64,000 bases of DNA. Source: VFKU01 sp964620045. GTDB lineage: Bacteria; Hydrogenedentota; Hydrogenedentia; Hydrogenedentales; GCA-2746185. Shown piece after piece: positions 11,823 through 20,703 of the stretch; the stretch's first letter is position 1, and every line of letters starts with the position of its first letter. The notes under the pieces were generated by a model. The model had not been told where the DNA came from, made no database searches, and worked only from the letters and a program-made list of their open reading frames with translations. The DNA lies in NCBI GenBank assembly GCA_964620045.1, contig CAZUJL010000001.1:372001-436000 (forward strand), given 5' to 3'. Made by a program: the position numbers and the translations under genes.

Positions 11823-12326
11823 ATGTCAGGCAAATCCAAAATAGCGCTGGTCGTGGGCATCGTGGTACTCGTGGGCGGTGCCGCGTATGTGCTCGCGGGC
11901 CGGAAACCCGCGACCGAAGCCGCGCATCCGGCCGCGAAAGCCGATCTGCCTGTACCGGTGTCGGCGCCTGCGCCGGCGCCCGAAGCGGAACCGGTACTCG
12001 CGACGACCGCTGCGCTCAGCGATGTCGCGCCGCCGGAAATGATGGAAGCCAAGAGCGCGCTGGAAGCACAGTACGCCGAACGACGCAAGGACCTGCCCGA
12101 GGATGTCGCGAAGCCGATCGAAGACGACATGGGCGTGATCGAGGGCGTCGCGGCGGATCTGCTCGCCGCGCTCGCGAGCGAGCCGGACAACGACGACCTC
12201 AAGCGCATGCTCGTGCAGACCTATCGCAACGAGATGAAGCTGCTGAAGAAAGCGCTGCATCTGAGCAGTGAAGAAGATGCTGCTGCGCCGATCGAGCCCG
12301 AAACTCCAGCCGAAACTACGAACTGA
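11823..12326 (+). CDS. Small membrane-anchored protein of unknown function
   Basis: A 167-residue protein starting MSGKSKIALVVGIVVLVGG, which gives one N-terminal membrane helix after a short basic start. A Pro/Ala-rich linker follows (about residues 30-65), then a soluble helical part that ends with a Glu/Pro/Thr tail. The segment LASEPDNDDLKRMLVQTY reminds me of the C-terminal half of some anti-sigma-factor-like proteins in which a membrane anchor is followed by a short helical repeat, but there is no zinc finger and no sigma factor nearby. An upstream in-frame GTG at 11802 would add seven residues. Confidence 0.65.
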   Translation: MSGKSKIALVVGIVVLVGGAAYVLAGRKPATEAAHPAAKADLPVPVSAPAPAPEAEPVLATTAALSDVAPPEMMEAKSALEAQYAERRKDLPEDVAKPIEDDMGVIEGVAADLLAALASEPDNDDLKRMLVQTYRNEMKLLKKALHLSSEEDAAAPIEPETPAETTN

Positions 12327-12356
12327 ATCGCGGTCGCGCGGGAGCGCGACCCTCCC

Positions 12357-13079
12357 CTATTCGAATCGAATCTCGCCGAACTGATCGGGCTGGTGAAAAT
12401 CGAACCGCGCGCCGATGTCGTTCCAGTAACCCCAGTGCGGATGCGAGGATTCGTCGGCGCATTTGTAGAAATTCGCGCGCCAGACTTGGCCGCTGGGCGA
12501 GCCGATGGGGCCGGCGAATTTTTCCAGGAACGAGATCGGCACGCGGTACGACACGGTCCACGTGCGCGGCTCGGCGATCTCGACGGGAATCGCGCCGGCC
12601 AGCGAGGTCTTCACCATGATCGCGGCCGCGTCCTTCGCGGGGACTTCGGTGTATTTACCAAACACGCCCCGCTCGTCGCGCGGCGTTTCGATGTACCACA
12701 GCAGCAAAGTGCCGATCGCGTTGAATTCGAAATTGAAGTAGCCAGCATCCGCGCGGGGCTTCACGAAAAACTCGACGCAGGAATCCTTGTGCGTCGGCGA
12801 CTGGTAGGCCGTGTTGCGCGCGAGCACATATTGGTCTTCCACGCGAAACACGACCGCCAGGGCGTGGCCATCGTGCAGCAGGCGTGCCTGCGTAAGCGGG
12901 CGGTGGTCGCTGCTGCGCGGATGAAAATGCTCGATGGTCAGCGTCTCCGCCCCCGCCCAGGCGGGATCGTCCCACGCGGCGCTGAGCGCGGGAAGTTCCT
13001 CCGCGCGATGGACGGTGTAGGAGGCGTTGGTCGGTTGCGCGAACATGGCAGCTCCGAGAATCGTGCACACGGCAAGCAT
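12357..13079 (-). CDS. Secreted CBM9-like (carbohydrate-binding family 9-type) protein
   Basis: A 240-residue exported protein. The N-terminus MLAVCTILGAAMFAQPTNAS is a signal peptide. The body has the pattern of CBM9-like domains: an opening in which the ligand is compared (SAAWDDPAWAGAETLTIEHF), LAVVFRVEDQYV, DSCVEFFVKP, FNFEFNAIGTLLLWYIE and a C-terminal WNDIGARFDFHQPDQFGEIRF. Such domains occur in periplasmic or surface proteins that bind sugars; no catalytic domain is attached here. I chose the ATG at 13079; a GTG at 13100 adds seven residues in front of the signal peptide. Confidence 0.8.
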   Translation of the reverse strand: MLAVCTILGAAMFAQPTNASYTVHRAEELPALSAAWDDPAWAGAETLTIEHFHPRSSDHRPLTQARLLHDGHALAVVFRVEDQYVLARNTAYQSPTHKDSCVEFFVKPRADAGYFNFEFNAIGTLLLWYIETPRDERGVFGKYTEVPAKDAAAIMVKTSLAGAIPVEIAEPRTWTVSYRVPISFLEKFAGPIGSPSGQVWRANFYKCADESSHPHWGYWNDIGARFDFHQPDQFGEIRFE

Positions 13080-13156
13080 CGTGGCATGGTAGCACGGCAC
13101 GGATAGTGCGTAGAGCGCATTGCGCGGCCTGTTCAGGGCGTGACAGAATGCGCGGC

Positions 13157-13579
13157 ATGAAACTACAGAACATCGTGCCCATGCTCGCGACGGGCGATAT
13201 CGCCATGGCCGTCCGTTTTTACCACGAAGCCTTTGGCTTTGAAGTGCGCGACAAGTTCGACTCCGGCGGCCAAACCTGGTGGTGCGAAATCGCGCGCGAC
13301 GGCTTCTCGCTGATGCTCACGCAGCACGAAACGGAAGTCGACAACCCCGGCGTGCGCGAGGGGTTCGCGCAGACGACGATTAACTTTTATCTGTCGGAAG
13401 GCATCGAGGCGTTGTACGCGAAGTTGTCGAAAGCCAAATTCCAGGTTTCGGAGTTGCGCGTGACGTTCTACGGCATGAAGGAATTCGACCTGCAGGATCC
13501 CGATGGCTACACGCTGCTCATCGGGCAGGCGACCAACGAACCGCCGACGGTGCTGGATGAAGACGCGCCGCCGTTCTAA
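13157..13579 (+). CDS. Glyoxalase/VOC superfamily protein
   Basis: A 140-residue single-module vicinal-oxygen-chelate protein: LATGDIAMAVRFYHEAFGFE at the first beta-alpha unit and EFDLQDPDGYTLLIGQ at the end. The last position where metal-dependent members usually carry Glu (after DPDGYTL) is a hydrophobic residue here, so it may be a binding protein rather than a metalloenzyme. Start set at the ATG before KLQNIVPML because that is where the fold begins; there is no clear Shine-Dalgarno. First of three closely spaced plus-strand genes. Confidence 0.82.
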   Translation: MKLQNIVPMLATGDIAMAVRFYHEAFGFEVRDKFDSGGQTWWCEIARDGFSLMLTQHETEVDNPGVREGFAQTTINFYLSEGIEALYAKLSKAKFQVSELRVTFYGMKEFDLQDPDGYTLLIGQATNEPPTVLDEDAPPF

Positions 13580-13591
13580 TTCAGGTGCGCG

Positions 13592-14227
13592 ATGACGGGC
13601 CGTGTGCTCGCGCTCAGCGTATCCGGCGGCCGGCAGGTGCAGCACAACGGCCAGATCGTCGGCACGGGCATCTTCAAGGAACCAGTCGCCGATCGCCGCA
13701 TGGCGCGGCGGCTCGGCCTCGAGGGCGACAAACAAGTCGACCTGCGCTACCACGGCGGCGAACACAAGGCGATCTACGCCTACCCGCACGAGCACTACGC
13801 GACCTGGGCACAGGAACTCGGCCGCACCGATTTCGGCTTCGGCCAGTTCGGCGAGAATCTGACCACCGAAGGATTGCTGGAAACCACGGTGCACCTCGGC
13901 GATCGGTTTCGCGTGGGTGGTGCGCTGCTCGAAATCACGCAGCCGCGCGTACCGTGCTTCAAGCTTGGCATCAAAATGGGCGATCCGGAATTCGTGAAGA
14001 CTTTCCTGCGCAGCATGCGCAGCGGGTTTTACTTGCGCGTGCTCGAAGAAGGCGAAATCGGCGCGGGCGACACCATCGAACGCACGGAGATTGGCCCGGA
14101 AAAAATCACGATCCACGACTTGTACCACTTGCGCTTCAAGGACCCGCTGAACAAGGCCATGATCGAGCGCGTGCTCAGCGTGGACGCGCTCAGCAAGGAA
14201 TGGCGCAAGGAACTGAACAACCTGTAG
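13592..14227 (+). CDS. MOSC domain protein
   Basis: A 211-residue MOSC-type protein (YiiM-like). MOSC domains act in molybdenum cofactor sulfur transfer or in reduction of N-hydroxylated compounds. Seen here are the YHGGEHKAIYAY motif, FGENLTTEGL, and QPRVPCFKLG with the conserved Cys thought to take the sulfur. The gene begins 12 bases after the VOC gene and is followed after six bases by a hotdog-fold gene, so the three are probably co-transcribed. The exact substrate is unknown. Confidence 0.9.
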   Translation: MTGRVLALSVSGGRQVQHNGQIVGTGIFKEPVADRRMARRLGLEGDKQVDLRYHGGEHKAIYAYPHEHYATWAQELGRTDFGFGQFGENLTTEGLLETTVHLGDRFRVGGALLEITQPRVPCFKLGIKMGDPEFVKTFLRSMRSGFYLRVLEEGEIGAGDTIERTEIGPEKITIHDLYHLRFKDPLNKAMIERVLSVDALSKEWRKELNNL

Positions 14228-14233
14228 GGGCCT

Positions 14234-14689
14234 ATGGCGAACTCCACCCTCGATACCTGGAACAAACTCAGCCGCATGCCGGCGGGCAAGACCCTCTTCA
14301 GCGTGCTGGCGGGCGTGCAGGTGCCGTACACCGGTTCAATCGGCGCGCGCGTGGAAGACCTGCAACCGGGCTACGCGCGCATTTCGCTGCGCGATCGCCG
14401 CAAGGTGCGCAATCATCTGAAAAGCATCCACGCCGTCGCGCTCACCAACCTCGCGGAGATGACGGGCAATCTCGCGCTGATGACGGCGCAAGGCTCCGGC
14501 GCGCGCTGGATCATCGCCTCCTTCGAAACGCGTTTCATCAAGAAGGCACGCGGACGGATCACGGCAGAGTGCCGCATCGGCTTCGATCCAAATGTGGCGG
14601 GTGACTACGAGGGCCAAGTCACGTTGCGCGACGCGTCGAATGAGATCGTGGCCGAAGCCACGCCGCGCTGGAAAGTTAGTACGAAGTAG
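14234..14689 (+). CDS. Hotdog-fold (DUF4442-like) putative thioesterase
   Basis: A 151-residue protein resembling the DUF4442 branch of hotdog-fold acyl-CoA thioesterases: it starts DTWNKLSRMPAGKTLFS, then has a core with HLKSIHAVALTNLAEMTG (the long central helix region) and strands ending TPRWKVSTK. Third gene of the VOC-MOSC-hotdog run; its role with MOSC is not known. Tail-to-tail with the flagellin-like gene, three bases apart. Confidence 0.75.
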   Translation: MANSTLDTWNKLSRMPAGKTLFSVLAGVQVPYTGSIGARVEDLQPGYARISLRDRRKVRNHLKSIHAVALTNLAEMTGNLALMTAQGSGARWIIASFETRFIKKARGRITAECRIGFDPNVAGDYEGQVTLRDASNEIVAEATPRWKVSTK

Positions 14690-14692
14690 AAA

Positions 14693-15502
14693 CTACGCCC
14701 CGAGCAGGCGCGCCGCGAGTTGACGATTCACGTTCGCCTGCGCCAGCACGGCCGAACCGGCCTTGAGCAACACGTCATCGCGCGTGCGCTCGACAAACGC
14801 GCGGGCGACATCCAGATCGCGCAGGCGCGAGTCCGCCTCTTGCAGATTCTGTGACGTGAGTTCGCGCTCTTCGATCGCGATTTCGAAGCGGTTCTGCTGC
14901 GCGCCGAGCGCCGCACGGCTTTCGTTGATCGCCGAGGCCGCAGAATCTAGCTGACCAAGTGCCGCCGCGGCACCGACCTGTGAGGACAGGTTCACGCCAG
15001 AAAGACCCAACGCCGCGACCGACGAATCCTGCAACTGGACTTCGAGCGAGCCCGCGGCATCGAGCGTGATACTGTCGGCGGAACCGTCGAGCGGGCGCAC
15101 GCCGTTGAACTCGGTATTGTCCGCCGTCGCGCCGATTTCCTCGATGAGCTGCTGCGCTTCGGTGTTCAGCGCTTGGCGCTGTTCGGTGCTCAGCGTGCCG
15201 TTGGTCGCCTGCAGCGCGAGCTCGCGCAAGCGGCCCACGGCTTCACTCTGCGCGGCGAGACCGCCCTCGGCGGTCTGCACGAAATTCACGCCGCTCTGAA
15301 TTCCAGCGGCTTCGGTGTTGAGCTGGCGGACCTGCGAACGCAGGCCTTCGGAAATCGCCAGCCCCGCCGCGTCGTCGCTTGCGCGGTTAATGCGTTGCAG
15401 CGAAGAAAGCTGCTCGTTCACCGCGTTCAGGCGGGCGGCCGCGCGCTGAACCTGGCGAATGCCGAAGTCCGACGCGCCCGGCCCGTTGATGCTCAACCCC
15501 AT
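14693..15502 (-). CDS. Short flagellin-family protein
   Basis: A 269-residue protein with both conserved flagellin ends. The N-terminal D0/D1 helix is visible in RINRASDDAAGLAISEGLRS, and the C-terminal one in LRDLDVARAFVERTRDDVLL followed by KAGSAVLAQANVNRQLAARL. The variable D2/D3 middle is almost absent, making it a minimal flagellin. No flagellar hook, chaperone, filament cap or export gene is in the window. The ATG at 15502 has an AAAGGG stretch upstream. It may be a filament subunit encoded away from the main locus. Confidence 0.88.
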   Translation of the reverse strand: MGLSINGPGASDFGIRQVQRAAARLNAVNEQLSSLQRINRASDDAAGLAISEGLRSQVRQLNTEAAGIQSGVNFVQTAEGGLAAQSEAVGRLRELALQATNGTLSTEQRQALNTEAQQLIEEIGATADNTEFNGVRPLDGSADSITLDAAGSLEVQLQDSSVAALGLSGVNLSSQVGAAAALGQLDSAASAINESRAALGAQQNRFEIAIEERELTSQNLQEADSRLRDLDVARAFVERTRDDVLLKAGSAVLAQANVNRQLAARLLGA

Positions 15503-15549
15503 CCGCGACCGCCCTTTCCGATGGCCAAACCAGCCCCAAGACTGGGTAA

Positions 15550-15558
15550 CTTATACCA
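15550..15558 (-). promoter_or_regulatory. Extended -10 promoter upstream of the flagellin-like gene
   Basis: On the minus strand TG-G-TATAAG is read at 15558-15550, an extended -10 element that lies about 48 bases before the flagellin-like start and would give a leader of about 40 bases. No clear -35 and no sigma-28 pattern were seen. Confidence 0.4.
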
Positions 15559-15588
15559 TACTTTTGGCGCGTGCGTGGGGCGGAAACC

Positions 15589-16047
15589 CTAGAGAATTGA
15601 GGGATTTACGAGCCAGACCAGGCGCCACGCGCCCAAGGCCTCGCGCTCGAGGCACACCATCGTGGCGGTCTCGAACCGCATGACCGGGTGCGGCCCGCCG
15701 AGGAGCAGGGCCGAGGACAGGTACGACACGAAGGGCATGTGCGACACGATGCAGACGTCGTCGTACATCACTTCGAGCTCAGCAAAAATGTCGGCGGGAT
15801 CATCTTCGGGCAGGAGACCGTCGCGCACGTGCAACGCCGCGCCGAACTGCGCCGTCTGGGCGAGCAACTCGGCCGTTTCCTTCGCGCGCAGCTTCGGGCT
15901 ATGCCACACCTGCGCGACTTTAATCTGCGCATGCGCGACAAATTTTCCGAGCCGCGTAACTTCGTCGCGCCCCTTCGCGGACAAGGGCCGTGCGGAATCG
16001 TTGGCCGCGTCAGCGGCGGCTCCATGGCGGACGATGTAAACGCGCAT
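15589..16047 (-). CDS. sixA: SixA-type histidine phosphatase
   Basis: A 152-residue member of the histidine phosphatase (RHG) family. MRVYIVRHGAAAD places the catalytic Arg-His-Gly at residues 7-9, the second motif appears in WHSPKLRAKETAELL and the second His in VSHMPFVSYLSS. Short length and this layout match SixA, which removes phosphate from phospho-histidine of Hpt domains or PTS components. I chose the ATG at 16047 because the family fold starts there and GGGAG lies upstream; a longer frame reaches into the next gene. Confidence 0.88.
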   Translation of the reverse strand: MRVYIVRHGAAADAANDSARPLSAKGRDEVTRLGKFVAHAQIKVAQVWHSPKLRAKETAELLAQTAQFGAALHVRDGLLPEDDPADIFAELEVMYDDVCIVSHMPFVSYLSSALLLGGPHPVMRFETATMVCLEREALGAWRLVWLVNPSIL

Positions 16048-16070
16048 GGTGCGTTCTCCCGCGCGATGAA

Positions 16071-17357
16071 TTATTTCAGACCGAGACGGCGCGCGGCGCT
16101 CAACGGCCACCACACGCGTCGCGCCGTGCCCACGATGCGCGCATGCGCAATCCAACCCAGCGTGCGGCTGTCCGGCGAACCGTCAGAACCGTTCGACAGC
16201 AGGTAGTAGTGCTTCGCGGGCACGTTGGTGAATTCCTTGCTCTTCGCGACGCCGAACTTTCCGCCGAGATCGGTTGCGCCGAACTTGGCTTCGCTCAGGA
16301 TGCCGGCCTTCTCCAGCGACTTGCCGTCAATCTGCACGCGGCCGTCCTGAATCGAAACTTTTTCCTCGGGCAACGCCGCCACAACGCCCAGCAGCAGCTC
16401 CGGCGCTTTCGATCCGCGCGGCGGACGGTACAAGACCACATCGCCGCGCTGTAGCGGCTTACCATTGCCAATGCGAATGCCGGTGAACGGAATCGGCAGA
16501 CCGAGGAAACGAATCGCGAGATGCTCGCCACTGTTCACCGCGTCGGCCAGACCATCGGAGTAGACCTTTACCGATCGGCCGACGAAGAGTCGTGCAAGCA
16601 TGTAAGCGCCTATTAGGACCCAACCGCCTCGCCACCAAAAGCTGCCGGTGTAGCCGGTGAAATCGCGCCAGCGCGCGTAGGGCCACCAGATGCTGGTGAC
16701 TTCGCCGAGCAGGTTCCGGTGCGGGACGAAACCAAACCAGCGTCCGTCGCGACTATGGAGGCTATTGTCGCCGAGTAACAGCACGCAATCGTCCGGCACC
16801 AGCGAATATTTATCCTGCGGCAGCAAGGCGTATCCCTTGGCGGCATCGACATAGGGATCGTTGCTGACGTAAGGCTCGGTGTAATTGACATCCGGCATTC
16901 CGGCGGGCAATTCAAGCGGCTCGCCGTTGATATAGATATCGCCGTCGTGAATGAGCACGCGCTCACCGGGCAGCCCGACGACACGTTTGACCAGCGTGTC
17001 GTGCGGCATGCGGTGCTCGACGGACTTGAACACAACGATGTCCCACCGCTCGGGCAGCGGACCTTTCCACAACCACTTGTCCGTGTACCAAATCGTGTTG
17101 AGCGTGAACGGAATGCGGAAGCCGTTGAACGGCCAGCGAACGCCATAGGCGTGTTTGTTGACGAAAATGCGATCGCCGACCTGCAGCGTGGGAATCATCG
17201 AGCCCGACGGGATCTTGAAGGGTTCGGCGACCGGCCAGCGAATCAGGAACGCGATGCCGATGGCAATCGCGATACTTTTGATCCATTCCCACGCGGTGCG
17301 CAGCCAGGGTGAACCCTGGGGCACTGCCGCCGCGCGTTCTTCCGTTCGGGTTGCCAT
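16071..17357 (-). CDS. lepB: Signal peptidase I with a second, degenerate S26 domain
   Basis: Inner-membrane protease that removes Sec signal peptides. The 428-residue protein has a membrane helix at residues 28-40 and then an intact S26 domain: IPSGSMIPTLQVGD with catalytic Ser53, TLVKRVVGLPGE with Lys124, and LLLGDNSLHSRDGR. A second helix follows near residue 245, then another S26-like module with PLQRGDVVLYRPP, VSIQDGRVQIDGK and SNGSDGSPDSR, without the Ser-Met and Lys-Arg motifs, so it is probably inactive. About twice the usual length. Seven bases downstream of a paralogue with the same plan. Confidence 0.88.
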   Translation of the reverse strand: MATRTEERAAAVPQGSPWLRTAWEWIKSIAIAIGIAFLIRWPVAEPFKIPSGSMIPTLQVGDRIFVNKHAYGVRWPFNGFRIPFTLNTIWYTDKWLWKGPLPERWDIVVFKSVEHRMPHDTLVKRVVGLPGERVLIHDGDIYINGEPLELPAGMPDVNYTEPYVSNDPYVDAAKGYALLPQDKYSLVPDDCVLLLGDNSLHSRDGRWFGFVPHRNLLGEVTSIWWPYARWRDFTGYTGSFWWRGGWVLIGAYMLARLFVGRSVKVYSDGLADAVNSGEHLAIRFLGLPIPFTGIRIGNGKPLQRGDVVLYRPPRGSKAPELLLGVVAALPEEKVSIQDGRVQIDGKSLEKAGILSEAKFGATDLGGKFGVAKSKEFTNVPAKHYYLLSNGSDGSPDSRTLGWIAHARIVGTARRVWWPLSAARRLGLK

Positions 17358-17364
17358 GAGCGCG

Positions 17365-18852
17365 TTAGTGTAGGCGATCCGCAGCGGCGCTTTCGACCCG
17401 CGCCGCGGGTCGCACACGTCCACGGCGGCGGCGCGGCGCCCAAATCATACTCGCGCGGCCGACGATGTCACGCCGTTGCAGTACAAGGCCGCGTTGCTCG
17501 GCCTCGCCCGGCCCGCGCACGATCACGCGAAAACCTTTCGCGTGATCAACCGAGATCACTTCGCCGAAATATAAGTCAAAGCCATTCCCGGAACGCGACA
17601 TGCGGAAACACACCGCGTCGCCGGGTTTCGGTTTTTTCCACCACAGAATTCGTTGATGCGTGAACGGCAGACGCGGGCCGAACCCGATGCGATTCACGAT
17701 AACGCGATCGCCGCGCTTGAGGCCGAGCCCGGGTATCGCCCCGCGCAAGGTCCACGAGAAGGCAATAAACCCCGGGATTAGTTCCCACGCCAACACCAAC
17801 GCGATCGAGCCAAAGAAGACGAGCCGCCCGCGTGGTTCTTGCAGGAATCCGGAGACGTCGCGCATGCGGCTAAACGGCGTGACAATCGCAAAGGCTCGGC
17901 CGACGAGGTTTTCGTGCGGCACAAAGCCGAATATGCGGCTATCGATGCTTTCAGGCCCGTTGTCGCCGAGCACAAAATAATGCCCGCGCGGCACGAGCGT
18001 GGTCTCCAGGGAAGAGGAGACGCCGTAGCGCGATGAACCCATGCGGCGCAGGAATTCTTCGCGCCACTTTCGAATGATTACGAGGCTCTCGGGCCTGACA
18101 CACTCCTGCACCAACTGCGCCGCGGGCAACTCCTCGAGTTTGGCCACATCAATGTTATGAATCTTGCCGGCCAGCTCCACCAAGTCTTCTTGCAGTTTGT
18201 AGCGGGCATCGGACGTGTTGGTCAGAATCTCGGCGGGAATGATCACTGATTTCGCCCATGCCAGCGCCAGACGGTTCACGTCATCCGGCGTGGCCTCGAG
18301 GCCGGGGCTATAGTGCAGATGGTCCGCGAGTTCGGCGGGGATCTCCACCTGCGTGCTGTTGATGTACAAACCCGTCGGCAACACGTGCACGACCTCGCCC
18401 GGCAAACCCACGACGCGCTTGATCAATACGTTGCCTTCGTCGGTCGGTTGCGGCGAGTTGAACACGACGATGTCCCAGCGCTTGGGCGAACCGGTGGGGA
18501 AAATTCGTTGCGACGTGAACGGATAACGCGGACCAAACGCGAGCTTGTTGATCGCCACGCGATCGCGCGTGAACCACGACGCATTGCCGTGCAGGGTCGG
18601 CTCCATCGAGCTCGTCGGGATGCCATACACCGTGAGTACGCCCCAGCGCACGATGAAGAACAGGATCAACAGGCGCAGCCAGCTCAGCCCGTTCGCGCTG
18701 GACCACGGCCCCGTGAGCCAGCGCACGCCCCGGCCAAGGCTGCCCGCATTCATCAGGCGCGACCAGAAATGGCGGCGGTCGCGCAGGCTGCGGCGGCGAT
18801 CCCGCGTGGAGCGGCGCCGATCGCGATCGGCCGGCTCGATGGGAGAATCCAC
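17365..18852 (-). CDS. Second two-domain signal peptidase I paralogue
   Basis: A 495-residue S26 peptidase. After a very basic N-terminus (Asp/Arg repeats) and a membrane helix near residues 60-75 comes an active-looking domain: YGIPTSSMEPTLHG (Ser-Met), NVLIKRVVGLPGE (Lys) and FVLGDNGPESIDSR. An insertion of roughly 100 residues between these motifs includes a helical part. A second membrane helix near residue 360 precedes a partial S26-like module (LKRGDRVIVNRIGFGPRLPF) with no catalytic pair. Start is a GTG at 18852, seven bases after the lepA stop. The lepA-lepB order matches the E. coli operon. Confidence 0.85.
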   Translation of the reverse strand: MDSPIEPADRDRRRSTRDRRRSLRDRRHFWSRLMNAGSLGRGVRWLTGPWSSANGLSWLRLLILFFIVRWGVLTVYGIPTSSMEPTLHGNASWFTRDRVAINKLAFGPRYPFTSQRIFPTGSPKRWDIVVFNSPQPTDEGNVLIKRVVGLPGEVVHVLPTGLYINSTQVEIPAELADHLHYSPGLEATPDDVNRLALAWAKSVIIPAEILTNTSDARYKLQEDLVELAGKIHNIDVAKLEELPAAQLVQECVRPESLVIIRKWREEFLRRMGSSRYGVSSSLETTLVPRGHYFVLGDNGPESIDSRIFGFVPHENLVGRAFAIVTPFSRMRDVSGFLQEPRGRLVFFGSIALVLAWELIPGFIAFSWTLRGAIPGLGLKRGDRVIVNRIGFGPRLPFTHQRILWWKKPKPGDAVCFRMSRSGNGFDLYFGEVISVDHAKGFRVIVRGPGEAEQRGLVLQRRDIVGRASMIWAPRRRRGRVRPAARVESAAADRLH

Positions 18853-18857
18853 CTTAC

Positions 18858-20672
18858 TTACTCTCCCTCATCGTCCACTTTGAGGAGCGCCATGAAGGCT
18901 TCTTGCGGCACTTCGACCGAGCCGACCTGTTTCATGCGCTTCTTGCCTTCTTTCTGCTTCTCGAGCAACTTGCGTTTACGAGTAATGTCACCACCATAGC
19001 ATTTTGCGGTGACGTTTTTACCCAACGCCTTTACCGTCTCACGGACGATGATTTTGCCGCCAATGGCGGCCTGAATGGCAATTTCGAACTGGTGTCTCGG
19101 GATGAGCTTCTGCAGGCGCGACGCCAGCATGCGGCCCACGACGGAGGCGCGCTCACGGTGCACAATACAGGACAGCGCGTCCACGCGATCGCCGTTCAGC
19201 AGGATATCCAGCTTCACCAGGTCGCCAGGGCGGTAACCAATGATTTTGTATTCCAGCGAGCCGTAACCGCGGGTGTAACTTTTCAACTTGTCATAGAAGT
19301 CGAGCACGATTTCCGCAAGCGGCATCTGGTAAATCGCCATGCAACGGTTTGCGTCGATGTAGTCCACGCGGATGTGGATGCCGCGCTTTTTCTTGCACAA
19401 GTCAATGATCGCGCTCAGGTATTGCGTGGGCACCATGATGTCCGCTTCGATATACGGCTCTTCGGTGGTCTCGATCTGGTTGGCGGCGGGAAACTTTGAT
19501 GCGTTTTCGATTTCGAGAGTTTCGCCAGTGGTGAGCGTCACGCGGTAGGACACGTTCGGCACGGTGGTCACGAGCGTCAAGCCAAATTCGCGCTCGAGAC
19601 GCTCCTGCACAATTTCCATGTGCAGCAGACCAAGGAAACCAAGGCGGTAGCCGAGTCCAAGCGCATCCGAACTGTCGGCCTGATAAGTAAAACTGCAATC
19701 GTTCAGCCGGAGCCGTTCGAGCGCGTCGCGCAACTGCATGTAGTCCGTGTCCGCCGCGGGATACATACCGCAGAACACGACCGGCTTGGGTTCCGCGTAG
19801 CCCGGCAACGGCTCGGGCGCGGGCTTGAACGCGTCGGTGACTGTGTCGCCGATCTTCGTCTTGTCGAGCGAACGGATATTGCAAATGATGTAGCCCACTT
19901 CGCCGGCTTCGAGTTTTTCGGCCGGGCGCATCGTGGGCGAGAGTGTGCCGACTTCGATGACCTCGTAACGCTCATCGTTCGACATCATCTTGATTTTTTC
20001 TTCGGGGAGAATGCGGCCTTCAACGACGCGCACATACACGATCACGCCGCGGTAGTCGTTGTACACCGCGTCGAAAATCAGCGCGCGCAGCGGCGCATTG
20101 CGGTTACCCTTCGGCGCGGGCACGCGCTCGACGACGCCTTCGAGAATATCGTCGATACCCAGGCCGGATTTCCCGCTCGCGAGGATCGCGGTCGACCCAT
20201 CCAGTCCAACGATATCCGTAAACTGCCGGCGCGCGGAATCAACGTCCGCACTGGCAAGATCGATCTTGTTAATGACCGGGATGATCTCGAGGTGCTGGTC
20301 GATCGCCTTGTACGCGTTCGCCAGCGTCTGCGCCTCGACGCCCTGTGTGGCGTCCACCAGCAACAACGCGCCCTCACAAGCCGCCAGGCTGCGCGAGACC
20401 TCGTACGCAAAGTCCACGTGACCCGGCGTGTCGATCAGGTTCAGCACGTAGTCCTTGCCGTCCTTGGCGCGATAATTCATGCGGACGGCGACGGATTTGA
20501 TCGTAATGCCGCGCTCGCGTTCGATGTCCATCGTATCGAGCGTCTGCTCTTTCATCAGGCGCTTGTCGATGGTTTTGGTGACTTCAAGCAGACGATCGGC
20601 CAGCGTGCTTTTGCCGTGGTCGATGTGCGCAATGATGCAGAAATTGCGGATATTTTCGATGGGAGTGCTCAC
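18858..20672 (-). CDS. lepA: Elongation factor 4 (back-translocase GTPase)
   Basis: Ribosome-associated GTPase of the EF-G family, 604 residues, normal length. G-domain motifs are AHIDHGKST, RGITIK, DTPGHVDF and NKIDLA; the C-terminal domain with GGDITRKRKLLEKQKEGKKR is specific for LepA. It lies 31 bases downstream of recO and immediately upstream of the two signal peptidase genes, so it probably heads or shares a transcript with them. Confidence 0.97.
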   Translation of the reverse strand: MSTPIENIRNFCIIAHIDHGKSTLADRLLEVTKTIDKRLMKEQTLDTMDIERERGITIKSVAVRMNYRAKDGKDYVLNLIDTPGHVDFAYEVSRSLAACEGALLLVDATQGVEAQTLANAYKAIDQHLEIIPVINKIDLASADVDSARRQFTDIVGLDGSTAILASGKSGLGIDDILEGVVERVPAPKGNRNAPLRALIFDAVYNDYRGVIVYVRVVEGRILPEEKIKMMSNDERYEVIEVGTLSPTMRPAEKLEAGEVGYIICNIRSLDKTKIGDTVTDAFKPAPEPLPGYAEPKPVVFCGMYPAADTDYMQLRDALERLRLNDCSFTYQADSSDALGLGYRLGFLGLLHMEIVQERLEREFGLTLVTTVPNVSYRVTLTTGETLEIENASKFPAANQIETTEEPYIEADIMVPTQYLSAIIDLCKKKRGIHIRVDYIDANRCMAIYQMPLAEIVLDFYDKLKSYTRGYGSLEYKIIGYRPGDLVKLDILLNGDRVDALSCIVHRERASVVGRMLASRLQKLIPRHQFEIAIQAAIGGKIIVRETVKALGKNVTAKCYGGDITRKRKLLEKQKEGKKRMKQVGSVEVPQEAFMALLKVDDEGE

Positions 20673-20703
20673 AACAGAACCAATACCGCGGCCTGGCCGC
20701 CGT

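Noticed and set aside
15503..15540. Sigma-54-like TGG-N10-GC upstream of the flagellin-like gene
   Set aside because: It would place the start of transcription inside the ribosome binding site, and several consensus bases are missing.
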